Assembly: GCA_029959085.1 (NCBI GenBank)
Contig: JARWIR010000051.1
Location: 1,426,001 to 1,490,000 of the forward strand
Origin: Nemophila menziesii
Lineage: Eukaryota; Streptophyta; Magnoliopsida; Boraginales; Hydrophyllaceae
DNA: 64,000 nucleotides
Reading direction: 5' to 3'
Positions within the stretch are counted from its first letter, which is position 1, and each line of letters opens with the position of its first letter. Under the pieces are notes generated by a model that worked only from the letters and a program-made list of their open reading frames with translations, had not been told where the DNA came from and made no database searches. This document shows, one piece after another, positions 33,260-45,804 of this stretch. The translations under genes and the position numbers were made by a program.

Positions 33260-34081
33260 ACAGCGCTTTAATAGGTTGTGATACTTCAAGATTCCTACAA
33301 GTAGAAGTGTAAGACCATAGATTATCCATGTAGTCTTTGAGATCTAGCTAGCCATGCATGTTTCAAAAAAGGTTTTTTAACCATTAAAGATATTATTAAT
33401 CTATGATTGTGAGAAGTTATCCTAAAGAAGCTTTTTTGGTTATCAATGGCTTTAATAATTTTATTTTAGAGGGATTAATATGTAGCCATCCGAAGAGGAG
33501 AACATCCTCTCCAAACACGATTTAGGGTTATTTAGGAAGTGTTTAGGTGAATTACCGAGGTTAAGCATGCCTTAACTTTTTTGTTTTTTCTTGTTGGATA
33601 TCTTTCTGTGCAGGTATCAATTTGGACAAGTAAGGAAAAAATATCGGGGAGACGAAGAGACGATACTAGGCGTGTTAACCTAGCACGAGGTGGACGGCTA
33701 ACCAAAGAGAGCTGCTGCAGGTTGGGAGTTCCAAAACCAATTATGAGGTTAGGTAATTATTTAATAATGGAAAACAGAGATAATAGCTGCAAGATAGACC
33801 TTTCCAATAACCAAAGCACTCGAAGATACTACCCAGCTAGAATTCATGATCTCAAGAAGGTTATCAGGGAAGTTTTCAATATTGGTCTATTTAAGCTTGG
33901 CTATGTGGATTGGTATCCCACATTCTCTCGCTCCTTTCACCTTCATTTTCACCTCTCCTTTATATTATCCTGCACTGTGTTTTCCTTACTTCACTCACAA
34001 TCCGATTACACACCCTCTCTTCTCAGTTTAAAGCTCATCCTTTGGGTAGTAGCTACTTTCACTGTCTGTGCAGGTTTTAAA

Positions 34082-35757
34082 ATGGCAACTAGAGAACATC
34101 ATGCACTTCCTATTATACCACTGAATGATCACAAAGCTCGAAAGCTGGGGATCATCAATATTGGATCGAAGGCTAGACTTTCTGAAAGCATGAAAGAAGA
34201 GAAAGCCATTTTGATTAAAGCAATTGGCACTTCTCCCATTTACGCTGTTCAGCTAAGGAACTTCATTGAGGATAGATGGGGAATTCAAGGACATTACAGA
34301 CTAACAGATGTCAAGGACAATATGTTCAAACTCGAGATCTTTAATGAGAAGGAGTTCAAGCGCGTGTGGGAGATGAGGCCGGGTCTTTATCAAAAATTAC
34401 ACCTGAGTATGACTATTTGGCCTCTGGTGGTGGATTTCAATGAGCTTGCTACAGACTACTCCTCTATTTGGGTTCAAGTTAGAGGTCTGGCGTTCAAACA
34501 AAACAACTTGGATACAGTAAAGGCGCTTGAAGTCTGCTTTATCAAGATTGAAGTTGTAGACTTTCCCACCTCACAAAACTGTGATGTCAAGGTTTTGAGA
34601 TTTCGAGTTAAGTTCAACACTAAATATCCCCTCCCCCTGGAACATATCTTTATCAAGAGGAAGGAGCGGCATGGGTGGTATTTCAATACGAAAATACAGG
34701 ACTATTATGCTTTAGGTGTGGGAAAATTGGCCATCAATACGGGGAATGTCCAGTCAAAAGTATAAAGCAGGTGGAAGACATAGACGAGCGCAGGAAGGTT
34801 TCTTGGAGTATAGATAATGTGGCAAAATTCCCCCCATTTAATCCTATATATGGACTTCATATAAAAACAAATGGCGAGTTTACTAACTACTTATATAATG
34901 ATAAGTGTGTTAAGAATGCAGGTCCAAGTGCTAGGAGCAATAATCCCATCAGAAGCATTCAAATCAGTTCAGAGGACGGGGACATTCTAAGCAAATTCAA
35001 CTATACAAAAAAAGGAGGCACGAGTAAAACAAAACGCCAAATCCATAAAGACGAGGAAAGAGAGAAAGAAGATCAGGAATGGGAGAACTGGAACAAACAG
35101 ATTCACGACCTTCGAAATGAATTACATGAATCAACTTTGAAAATGGAGGCTTTTAAGAGGAACCATGGGATCACAGCTGAGGAAGAAGATGGTAATGAAG
35201 GGAATGTTCGTGCAGCACTATTGGCATTTGAAGAAGAAATGAGGAAGCTAAAAGGCAAATATGTGGCAAAACAAAGCAATACCTCGGACCAAAACATGGA
35301 CACCTCTTCAAACACGCAACAGACAGTTAAAAGGAGAAGAGATGGGAAAGGTATTCGTATTGAAGCTAGTAGTGGGGAAGTCAACTCAAAAATGGCTGGC
35401 AACTTTAAGAAACTGAGAGTTATTGATCCTATTGAAGAATTCGTTAACAAAAACCAGTTTAGCTTACTGGAAAATGAGAAAGAAGGAGAGGAAAAAGACA
35501 AATATCAAAAAGGGAAAGGCAAGGAGCTGGATAATAACACAAAACTGATAGATGAAGAAGATTCACAATTCGAACCTGAAGAAGATGATGAAGGAAAGTT
35601 CGAGAGCAGCGAGAACTATTTTGAGAAGGACTATGAGGGAGGTAAAGATGACCACGATATGAATTTCCAATATGCTGACGCTTATGAAGACGAGGAGGAG
35701 ATTTATGACAATACTAAAGGAGGCGGCAACTCCAAAAAAGCCGCGAAAGCAATATGA
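34082..35757 (+). pseudogene. LINE-1 ORF1: DUF4283 plus CCHC zinc knuckle, one frameshift
   Basis: The nucleic-acid-binding ORF1 of plant LINEs. I start it at 34082 (MATREHHALPIIPLND); the frame is open further upstream but that part reads as leader. Residues about 35-170 form a DUF4283 domain (FIEDRWGIQGHYRL, WVQVRGLAF). Near 34675 a one-base shift moves the frame, after which a CFRCGKIGHQYGEC zinc knuckle (CX2CX4HX4C) follows. The long remainder is Lys/Glu-rich, predicted coiled or disordered, with a strongly acidic C-terminus. Its stop TGA (35755-35757) overlaps the ORF2 start ATG by the tetranucleotide ATGA. In related elements ORF1 coats the RNA; that is family knowledge. Confidence 0.8.
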
Positions 35758-38700
35758 CGACCTTGTTTTGGAATGTTCAGGGTTTACGAGCGCCCTTAAC
35801 TTTATCCAGAACAAGCTCGTTGGTGGCTCAATTTCGTCCTAGTGTGGTTGCCTTTTGTGAAACGATGCTGAGAGAGGAGGACTCTCAGGGTGTGTTGGTG
35901 CGGTTTGGTTTCGAAAACTCCTTTTTTGTTGAACCCTCTGGGAAAGCATTTCATTCTGGAGGGTTCTTGATCATGTGGCACTCTAATGTGCATTTGCAAG
36001 TCGTATTTAGTTGTAATTCCTTTGTTATCGCTTTTATTAATGAATAGTCTTTTGCTTATTACATTGTTTTTATCCATGCCCCAAATGACTTTAAATTGAG
36101 ACTTGATACTTGGAACGAGATTACAAAATGGAGTGAAGGGGTTAAAGAACCCTGGATAATATTAGGAGATTTTAACGAGATACTTAATATCACGGAAAAA
36201 CAAAGCAAGAATCAGGCCAATATGGACCACATTAATGCTTTTATCGATTTTACTAATGATAATTCTTTGGCGGAAATTAATTCTAATGGTTGTTTTTTTA
36301 CTTGGTCTAACAGGATGGATGGTGAAAAGAACGTCAAGACGAGAATTGATCGGGGACTTGCAACCTATGATTGGATGCAAAGATATTCAAGATCACTAAT
36401 TCATATTCCTCCAGCTATTGGGTCGGATCACTCACCCTTACTCCTTCACTTTGATATTAACATGAAATTAGCTAAAAAATATTTCAAATTTGAATCAAGA
36501 TGGCTTGATGATGACAACTGTAAGAAAATTATAGAAGATAGTTGGAAAGTACCTAGTGATAGAATCCCTATACCAAATTATGTTAAGAAAAGAGAGTACA
36601 CCAAAAAAGAACTCAACAAATGGAGCTTAAAAAACTTCAAAAACCATGGAATAACTATCAAAAAACTCCAAGATAGACTTATTGAGTTGAATAAAAATAA
36701 AGTTAACAATAATACGAATAGTGAAGAACAGGATATAAAAGAAAAAATTAGGAAAGAATATGAGAAAGAAGAGAAATATTGGAGTGATAGGGCTAGACAG
36801 AATTGGCAAATTTATGGTGACAAAAATACAAAATTCTTTCATTTAGCTACAATTAAAAGAAGGAAACGTAATAGAATAACTAGAATTAGAAATAAAGAAG
36901 GAAATTGGACTGATGACTCAGAAAATATTAAAGATTGTTTCCAAAACTACTATAGAGATCTTTTCAAATAAAGCATCGGGGAAGAGGAATCGATGGTAAA
37001 AGCCATAGAATTTATTAAACCACGAATAACGGATAATATGAACGAGGAGCTAACAAAGATACCAAACATTGAAGAAATCGAAAGAGCAGTCAGAGAACTA
37101 TCAGCCTCTAAAGCACCGGGACCTGATGGACTAAATGGTAAGTTCTATAAAGAATTCTGGGATATTATTAAAAATGATGTTGTGCAGGTAATCATGGATT
37201 TCTTCGAAAATAACTGCTCGGTTGAAACAATCAATGATACTCTGATAACACTCATTCCAAAAGGCTTAATCCAAGAGGATCTTGGAGACTTTCGCCCGAT
37301 TTCCTGTGTTAACTTCATATATAAAATAATTACAAAAATTCTCTCGAACAGATTAAGATAAATTATGAACAATATAATATCGCCTACGCAGTCAGCATTT
37401 ATTAAAGGTCGATCAATACAGGACAACATAATTATTGCACGAGAAATATCCTTTTTTATGAATAAGAAGCGGAAAAATAAAAAACATTTGGCTGCCATTA
37501 AAATTGACATGGCTAAGGCCTATGATCAGGTAAGATGGTCCTTTCTTCTTCTGGTTTTGGAAAAATTAGGTTTTGCGGAAAATGGATAAAATGGATAGAA
37601 AATTGTATCACATCTGTTTCTTTTCACATAAACATCAACGGAGAGAGACTTGAGAATTTTAAACCAGGTAGAGGGCTCAGACAAGGTGACCCTCTATCCC
37701 CCTTTCTTTTCTCTATCTTAACTGAATCTCTCATTAGTATTGTTGACCATTTTATATCTTGTAAGCTGATAAATGGGATAAAAATTAATAGGAATTGTCC
37801 GATGATCTCCCACCTATTATTCGCAGACGATTCTCTTTTCTTTATTGACTTGGAAGGAACAGATATTGAAAGATTTAAAGAATGTCTAGATATTTATTGC
37901 AATGGCTCAGGACAACGAATCAATTTCCATAAATCAGCTATTATCTTTAGTAAAGAAACCCCTAATGGAATCAAAAGTGAGATATCTAACAAAATGAATA
38001 TCAAAGAAACTGAGGACTTGGGATACTATTTGGGGATTCCACTATGTCATAAGAGGTCAAAAGTGGAGTCCCTAGAATGGATAGCAAAAAAAGTGTTTAA
38101 AAATACAGGATGATGGAAAGCTAAATTACTATCGGAGGGGGGCAAAGAAGTTCTCATCAAAGCTATTCTCCAGGCCATACCAAACAATTATATGTCTAGC
38201 TTTTCCTTCCCGATCTCCTTTTGTAATAAACTTATTTCGGCTATTTCTAATTTCTGGTGGAACTCAGGTGAAAAGAACAGGATACATTGGATAGCATGGG
38301 AAAAAGTTACAGTTAGCAAGTTGATTGGAGGTCTAGGGTTTAAAGATTTTAAGAGGATGAATACTGTCCTATTAGCTGCTCAAGCATGGAGATTAATACA
38401 TAACCCGGAAAACTTAGCAGCGAGACTTCTTAAAGGTATATATTTTAATAAATCAAATTTACTTTCATGTAAACTTAGACAGAGCAGAACTTGGAGTTGG
38501 GCGAGCATAATAGAAGGAAGAGATTTTATTAAAAAATATGGAATAAAAATGATAGGAAACGGGAAAGATACGAATATTTGGAATGAAAGGTGGATTGATA
38601 CTAATTGGGAGTTGGAAAAACCGACAGGATCTTGTATCATGAAAGTTCATGAACTTATGAAAGAAGACAAAGATGAATGGGATTTTGAAAAACTGGATAA

Positions 38701-39882
38701 CCTCTTCCCGTCACCTATAATTCAACTAATAAAGAAGACCAAGATTAAAGAACATGGTATATATGATAAATTTATATGGCCTTTCTCCAAAGATGGAAAT
38801 TATGATACGAAAACAGGTTACAGAGTACTGACTGAGGAAAAAAACAACAACAAAGCAACGACAATAGAAACAAGAGCCATGCAAGAATCAAAGATATGGA
38901 AAACTGTATGGAATTCAAACATCCCAAAAAAAATAAAACTGTTCATGTGGCGAATAATTAATAATGCAATTCCAACCAGAGTCAACTTATATAGAAGGAA
39001 ATGTGCGGACGCTAAGAGCTGTCTATGGTGTAATCACGAGAAAGAAGATATAGAGCATATACTACTACATTGTACGATGTGCAAAGATATGTGGGCTGGA
39101 TCTTTTCTACAGATCAAGATAAAGGAAGGGCAAGATGATAAAATTGAAGATTGGTTTCTGAAAATTATCAAATCATACACAAAAGGGGGTGGGATAAGAA
39201 TGTGGTACGATATTATTTAATGATAAACCTGTGGAACATATGGAAGGCAAAAATGAAGGCAATACATGAGGGAATTGTGGCCGATGGTACGGGAATTAAT
39301 TTGGCTTCTAAAAAGCTTATGCAGGAAATTCATGGAATTAACTGGATTAGAGATGGGTACAAAGGACTCAATTATAAAGAAGAACAAAATACGAACACAA
39401 ATAATGGAGAACATGAGCAAAACATAACTTTATTTTGTGATGCATCTTTCTCTAACAAATGGGAACCTACGGGAATAGCAGTTGTTGGAATTCAGAAAGA
39501 ACAAGGAGTACCCATCAAACAAAGTACTACAGTCGATTGTAATTCGGCACTGGAAGGAGAGGCAGAAGCAGTCCTTAGAGCTACACAAATAGGAGCTCTC
39601 TTTCCAGGAGAAGAAATAGCAATCCACTCAGATAACCTTGAGGTTATTCAAGGTATAAAGCAGGTGTCAGCAGCTCGTTGGAACATCCAACCCATCCTAC
39701 AAAAAATTATCCACAACGCTGAAGAGCTTGGGCAAGTTTCATTCAAACACATCAACAGAAAGCTCAACAGGAATGCGGATAAGTTGGCGAAGGAGGCTAG
39801 GCACGCAGCAACTTTTGTTAATCGAAATACATTAAGTATTCTCGATTTATCTCCGGCTTTTAGCAAGTTAGGGATAGGTTAA
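35754..39882 (+). pseudogene. LINE-1 ORF2: endonuclease-RT-zf-RNase H, broken
   Basis: About 1375 codons if the breaks are ignored. The N-terminus has apurinic-type endonuclease motifs (LFWNVQGL, AFCETM, ILGDFNEI, GSDHSPL). RT motifs follow: ASKAPGPDGLNG, FRPISCVNF, IDMAKAYDQV, GRGLRQGDPLSPFLF and LLFADDSLFF. Then zf-RVT (CLWCNHEKEDIEHILLHC) and a C-terminal RNase H (FCDASF, LEGEAEAV, HSDNLEVI, NADKLAKEAR). In-frame stops are at 36045, 36969, 37359 and 38111. Frameshifts lie near 37572 in a T run and near 39183 in a G run. The catalytic FADD of RT is intact. The enzyme would nick DNA and copy LINE RNA there; this copy cannot make it. Confidence 0.9.
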
Positions 39883-39989
39883 TTTCCTTTGTTTTCTTCG
39901 TTTTGGGTGCGTTGGCACCCTCCCATCGTCAAAAAAAAAAAACAAATATACTTACTCTCTTATGTGTTATTACACAAATTAATTAAGTT

Positions 39990-41256
39990 TGAATTACCTA
40001 TAGGGTCTTGAATTCCATCTTAGAGCCACAAAAGGAACATCATATTCCTCTCTCCTTTAAAGGATCCTCTAAGATAGCCAATGTCATCCTTACCCCTACT
40101 TTTAAAAAAGAAAAAATAATCAAATTCTCTCTCTAAACACACGTTTCATTATCCCGCTCTCTCCAAACATTATATGTCCAAACATCCTCTCTCTGCCGTT
40201 CTGATCAGAAAAAGCATACGAGCGGTCATCGTTACTTCTGCTCAGAAACAAACCCTAGACGAAATAAGACAACGACCGTAGAAGAAGACGCAAGTCTGTA
40301 AAACTCATCTGTTTTACTGATTACGTTTGTCAGAGAAGAAAAAGGCTGGAAAAAGCTCTAGAAATATCTTGAGAAACTTCAACGGAGAAGAGAAACACTG
40401 GAAAACCAACAACGAGTTACTGTGTAACTTCAACTGCTCAAAAGCTGTCAAATAAGTAATACAGACACTAAGAAGAAGGTAAAATCGAATTTTTATTTCA
40501 TTTTTAGAGCTTTTTCTTATGATTTTAGTGAGTATGAACGAAAGACACAAGCAGGATCTGATTAGAGTAGGCCATTAACGGTTTCAAATATTAGTTTGAT
40601 GCTTTTGATATTCAGTTGTACTCAGTAAATTATATAATACAGTGAAATACTCAATACAAACACTATTTGTTGTGCATGTTCTGTATATATGTTGTTTATA
40701 GTGCTAAGAACATGATAGACTCGGGGATTGTTGCTTATTCTGGAAAATATTTTTTGTTTATACCCAGTAAATGGTTGAATACTTAGAATTTATCTTATAA
40801 TTGTTAATACTCAGTAACTTGTAGGTAACTTGTTAATTAACTAGTTAGGTTTACTCAATATCTGTTAGGTATTGGTTAAGTACACTCAGTAGCTTGTTAG
40901 GTATACTTGTTAGGTATACTCAGTAGCTTGTATGTAAGTTGTTAGGTATACTCAGAAGGTGTACTCAGTAACTTGTCAAGTAACATGTAAGGTATACTCA
41001 GTAACTTGTATGTAACTTGTTAGGTATACTCAGTAACTTGAATGTAACTTGTTAGGTATACTCAGTAACTTGTATGTACTTGCAAAAGGTGTACTCAGTT
41101 GTAACTTGTTAGGTATACTGAGAAAGGTAACTGAGTAACTTGTTAGGTATACACAGTAACTTGTTAGATATATTTAGAAAGGTATACATGATGATTGTTT
41201 TGATAAAACTAGATTGATTGTAGTAAGAACTCATAAAATTTATATGTTTTTTGCAG
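39990..41256 (+). repeat. GGGTCTTGAA repeat family, copy 2, with intron-like region
   Basis: Starts CTATAGGGTCTTGAATTCC (39999-40017), passes through CT-rich DNA, a short exon-like stretch, and a minisatellite (40800-41170), and ends at a good acceptor (TTTTTTGCAG, 41247-41256) directly before ATG at 41257. The layout looks like the 5' untranslated exon and first intron of a transposon gene whose coding part follows. Confidence 0.45.
40795..41170. repeat. ACTCAGTAACTTGT minisatellite
   Basis: Roughly ten variant units of about 30 bases built from GTATACTCAGTAACTTG and TATGTAACTTGTTAG. Related ACTCAGT words form the large inverted repeat at 60190-61470. Confidence 0.75.
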
Positions 41257-43474
41257 ATGGAAAAAAAGGGTAGCGATGTCCACTACCGATCAACACAGGT
41301 AGGGTTGTTCAAAATATTGAAACTCGAAGCAATGTTGCCAGGATTCTTAGATCAATACCACAGAACACCTTTCCACATACTGTGGATGGGTTTATATAAT
41401 AGAATAAATTTGTAAAAAACCTTCAAGAAATCCGATAAAGTAGTCAAACAAATCATTAAATGCTACTACCGGAACACGCGAAGGTTTATAATTGGAGGAA
41501 AAAAACTATAAATCACAACAAAAGAAGTCAAGACTTTGATCGGTAATTGATGTCTCCCGTTTTGTTCTAAATATTAGACCTTAGGAGACATTATTTTAGG
41601 TGGACTTTGGACTTATTTGATAGAATTTTATGCGTATTTTGTTATATTGCAATTTCTCCCCTTGGAATTACGTTATTTGAGTTTTAGAGCTCTTGTACGT
41701 TAATTTGTTTATTTTTAGTGAAAAGTTATTAGGTCCATGGATGCTATGGAGCACCAAGACAAGGAGGAGAGGTGGAAATTAAAGTATTAGATCGAGCGTA
41801 GAAGTCAAAGGCAAGAAGAGATGATCTGAAGAATTGACCAGAGGGGAGGGAAATCTAGAAGGTTGTTACAAATCGCTGGTTTTGAGCCACTTAACCACTT
41901 ATTCAGCCTTAGAGCCGTGAAATAAGAAAGTTTCATTTTTTAGTCAGGAAGATATTGCAACTTGAACGAAGCAATTTGGAGCTGAGACGCAAAAATTACA
42001 GTTGTTTTACTAACAGCTGTACACCAGTTACGGGATTTCAAATTAGGATTGGGCATTTATTTTATTTAACCTATTTCCTTTAAGTGAAAAGTCCAATCCG
42101 CTTTCTCCACTATATAAAGGCCTTTAGACGTAATTTTGTAGAGACAACTCATATTACACTTCAATATACGCTAGAAGAAAGTCTAGAGCAGAAAGGAAAG
42201 AAGAAAGCTAGAGCTGGAGAAAGTTATTTCCTTCATCAACAGCCAATTCCGGCCCTTCAGTTATGTCTTTATTCTCTTTCTGTAATTTAATATGAACACC
42301 TCTTATTTTATTTCAGTTTTTAATTTCATTATGAGCTAAACATATTAGTGCTTCAGAATCGCAATTAAGGGATGAACCCTAATTAATTTCTTATTGTTTC
42401 TGAATTTGGGATTTCCATGATTTAAATTGAATTGGGTATTTTATATTGGATTTTTTTACTATTTCTTTTAGGAACAACTAGAAATATGTGTTAGTAATCG
42501 TGCTATTCACTTTGTGGCAATGTGACCATCCGACTGGGGGGGGGGGGTAAGGGGTTGATTACGGACTTAGATAAATATTCGTGTAATGTTCGTTATTGAT
42601 CGACATGCTTAACTAGTTACATAGCCAAAGAGGTAAAAACTTCACATCCGAAGAGGCCGATTTTCCCATACAGGGGTTTATAGTACTTTAGGATAGCTCC
42701 TAGGTCCACCCGACAGAGGGATAGGAGATATTGGAATCCCGACTAGTGGTAAAATACCGATTCTACCCTTAAACAAAAATGTTAATTAAATTGATTAGGT
42801 GGACCCCTTGCGAGACTCAAATACCCTTATCATTCTTGCGTCTACTCATATTTATTTTACTTGCATTATTTAATTTAGTACTTTAATTATTTGCGTCTTA
42901 GTTTCATAAACAAAACCTAACAAATATTTTATCATTTATTTTCTTGTCATAACAATTATCCTCACTTATTGCATAACATCATAAGTCATATTCATCCGTC
43001 CCTGAGATCGAAAACCCGTTTATCGGATATTACTTGGACGACCCGTACACTTACGGTCTGTGTCCCTCCTTTTGAGGGGTGTGATTTTATCACACACCAG
43101 GAGGCACCAGTATTGAGTGTGGAAACCATGATTTTCCAAAGTTGACAGTGGAGCAAAAAAAGGCTCAAAGTGACTGGTACATACGAAACTTCAGAACAAC
43201 CAAAAAGTCTTCCACGAAAGTAGGAAAGCAGATAGAGAAAATTCTGGAGGGGCACATTACATTTCAAGCTCGAGAAGATATAACAAAACTCCTGAGCATT
43301 TACACCATTACACAACTGTTGTTTACAAACCAAAATCATACGGTTAAAAAACCTTTAGTTATTATATGTGAAGACCTAGATATACTTTTGTATTTGAAAC
43401 TACAATATCGCACGACTTACACTTTTGAAGTTGCACAACTACACTTTTGTAGTTGTACAACTACACTTTTGTAA
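41257..43474 (+). pseudogene. Transposon-type ORF (plant-mobile-domain-like) split by a solo LTR
   Basis: Reading from ATG 41257 gives MEKKGSDVHYRSTQVGLFKI, FHILWMGLYNRIN, a stop near 41413, then KQIIKCYYRN, RRFIIGGKKL, a second stop and TTKEVKTLIG. After removal of the LTR (41548-43109) the frame continues as TLIG-IECGNHDFPKL, SDWYIRNF and ILEGHITFQARED to about 43370. The pattern FHILWM...FIIGGKKL...T..EV..LIGIECG resembles the N-terminal domain (DUF1985 / plant mobile domain class) found in plant MULE-type transposon proteins. The class assignment is by pattern only and uncertain. A minisatellite-filled non-coding stretch follows, possibly an intron. Confidence 0.45.
41548..43109 (+). mobile_element. 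Solo LTR of Athila-like family (1562 bp)
   Basis: Starts TGATGTCTCCC and ends GAGGCACCA, with a TATA box (TATATAAA, 42111-42118). Flanks GTAAT (41543-41547) and GTATT (43110-43114) are a 5-bp target duplication with one mismatch. Excising LTR plus one copy restores the reading frame of the host ORF, which supports the borders. A run of 12 G (42536-42547) lies inside. Confidence 0.85.
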
Positions 43475-43890
43475 TTGAAACTATAATGTCACACAACTTA
43501 CACTTTTGTAGTTGCACAAGTATACTTTTGTAGTTGCACAATACACTTTTGTATTTGAAACTATAATATCGCATAACTTACACTTTTGTAATAGCACAAC
43601 TATATTTTTGTAGTTGTACAACTACACTTTTGTATTTGTACAACTACACTTTTGTATTTGAAACTATAATATCGCACAACTTACACTTTTGTAGTTGCAC
43701 AACTTACACTTTTGTAGTTGCACATATATACTTTTGTAGTTTCACATCTACACTTTTGTATTTGAAACTATAATATCGCACAACTTACACTTTTGTAGTT
43801 GCACAACTACACTATTGTATTTAAAACTATAATACAACTACATTTTTGTAGTTGCACAACTACACTTTTGTACTTGTACCTGCAACTATA
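43390..43890. repeat. TTGTAGTTGCACAACTACACTTT minisatellite
   Basis: Many variant copies of CAACTTACACTTTTGTAGTTG and ACTACACTTTTGTATTTG, grouped in a higher-order unit of about 115 bases that includes GAAACTATAATATCGCA. It is not CRISPR-like: there are no unique spacers. Confidence 0.8.
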
Positions 43891-45804
43891 ATATTGTAGT
43901 TACAGTTCCGGTATAGCTATTTGACAAAATCCGTCGGAGTTGAAAAAATTAAAAAAAAAATTAAAAAACAGAATAAATCAAAAAAAATAATTATTCAAAA
44001 AAAAAATCACAGTGATATATTTTTATCCGATAATTGTAAAAAAAAGCTCGCTGGAGTCTACCGATGTTGACCTCCCGTCGCTGCCGGAGTTGACCGTCCC
44101 GAAAATTTAAAAAAAAACTCGTCGGAGTTGACCTCCGTTGACGGCTGGAGTTGACTGTCCAACAGTTATGTTGATAATAAAATAAATAATTAATTTATTA
44201 ATTATAATAAATTTAAATAATTTTAGAGAAAGAAATTAGTAATGGCCTAAATTTAGAAAATATAGGATAAATGAGGCCTATATTTAGAATTAAGATCATA
44301 CTAGGCCTAATTTAAAAAAAAAAAAAGAGTGTTAGGCCTACAAATGGAATTATCCCTCAAAAATATTATTTTAGAATTATATTATACCTAATATAACATT
44401 ATAAAATAAAATAATATATTTTAAGATAAAAAATATATATACAACAAGGAACATTGAAAAATTTCAAAACAAAAAATAAAAAGTAAATCGATTAAAAAAC
44501 AATGTAACACAAAACCTAAATCTTATCTATTCACATTCACAATCGAACAAAAAAAGAATCTCTTCCCGTTCACCTTCTCACCAAGCTACTCTCCTGCAAA
44601 AGAATATCGCCGCCATTTAGGGACTATTCTCGACCATCGTCGTCAACCCAGCTTTGATGCGCCATCAACAATTGAAGAACCCAAATTAAAGTAAAAAAAT
44701 ATTACTTTTTATCATTGAAACTCTAAAAAAAATTGATTTGATTTCGACCTAATCTCATTACTTTACAATTTTTAGAAATATCTGAATTAAGTATAATTTA
44801 TTATTTTTTAATATGAGCGAGATATTTTAACAATGGTGCTAAGGTATGATGGTGGTGATGTTGAATCGCAGCAAGAAAACGAAATAGCTAAAATATGTTC
44901 TCATACTGCAATTATTGAATTGGTTTCAGTAAATATTCATTTGACGCATCCCAATGAATTGTGTGGCACCGCGCAATGAATTGTGTCGGACAACCCAGTG
45001 AATTATTGTGTCGTAGCCCAGTGGATTATTGTGTCGTAGCCGATTTGCAGCCAATGAAAGGTATCATGGATATGGATTGTAAGTCAAGTAGATTGGACCT
45101 TCTGAAGAAAATTTGTTACATTGTGTACCTTTTGGATTCATCACCCTTTTTATAATAATGTTTAATTTGAATGAAAAAATGTTTTTATAATGATTCAAAT
45201 GAAAATTATTCAAAATTTTGTATAATTACTCATATAAGAATGTCTTTGGATTTTAGAGTGATTCTTTAGTAAATGAAATTATAGGATAATATTAAAGTGA
45301 CAAAGAAGAAATTTTTTATTTAGGTAAATAGAAAAAGACAAAAAAATATTAGTAAATGATTTTTAAAAATTTATGTATAAATTATAAAAATTTATAAAAA
45401 GAAATGTAATATTTTATAATTAAATTACTTTTGAATAAAAATATGGATAATAAAGATATTGTATCGTTAAAAAATCTATTTCTTCTAATGATTTTAAGGT
45501 GTCGTTTGTTTTTTAAGTGATAAATATTGTATGCTAAATAAACATTTGACAGAACTTACTCTGGACTAATTAAGAGTCATTTAGATCTAAATCTGTCTGA
45601 AAAAACAAACATCTTAGTGCAAACAAACAATATCTAAATTAAAATGATTAATATAAAAAATAAGAGGTATTCTTATACACCATTACTAAATTCCCATTCT
45701 TACTTTTAACAAAAAGAAAAAAATTATATACCTACTGTTCTTAATCTCTCCACTCTTTTCCACATCCTTTCGGCCTCCATCCATGAAAACTGTAATGCAT
45801 AATT
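43891..45804. other. AT-rich DNA with small repeats, no gene
   Basis: Contains a set of CGTCGGAGTTGACC words (about 43938-44160), an exon-like CT-rich stretch near 44520-44690 and a small minisatellite at 44950-45045. No domain-bearing frame is seen. It may include the distal part of the transposon whose ORF is at 41257-43474. Confidence 0.4.
44950..45045. repeat. Short minisatellite (CCAGTGAATTATTGTGTCGTAG type)
   Basis: Four diverged units of 22-28 bases, each with CCMRTGRATT...TGTGTCG. Confidence 0.6.

Larger units (their letters stand above)
33265..39942 (+). mobile_element. LINE-1: plant L1-type LINE with ORF1 and ORF2, decayed
   Basis: Plus-strand non-LTR retrotransposon with ORF1 (34082-35757), ORF2 (35754-39882) and a short 3' UTR containing GGCACCCTCCC, ending in a 12-A tail (39931-39942). 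The 5' boundary is not clear; it lies somewhere between the LTR end (33259) and the ORF1 start. I found no target duplication matching the sequence after the A tail. LINE-2 is a close relative in the same orientation 8 kb downstream. Confidence 0.85.

Noticed and set aside
33581..34081. 167-residue N-terminal extension of LINE-1 ORF1
   Set aside because: Open by chance. The protein-like ORF1 start (MATREHH) is at 34082, and the upstream residues resemble leader sequence with no known domain.
35103..35501. 132-residue Ser/Phe-rich minus-strand frame
   Set aside because: Antisense shadow of the Lys/Glu-rich LINE-1 ORF1.
43390..43890. CRISPR-like regular repeats
   Set aside because: No unique spacers of constant length; units grade into each other as in minisatellites, and the genome is a plant's.
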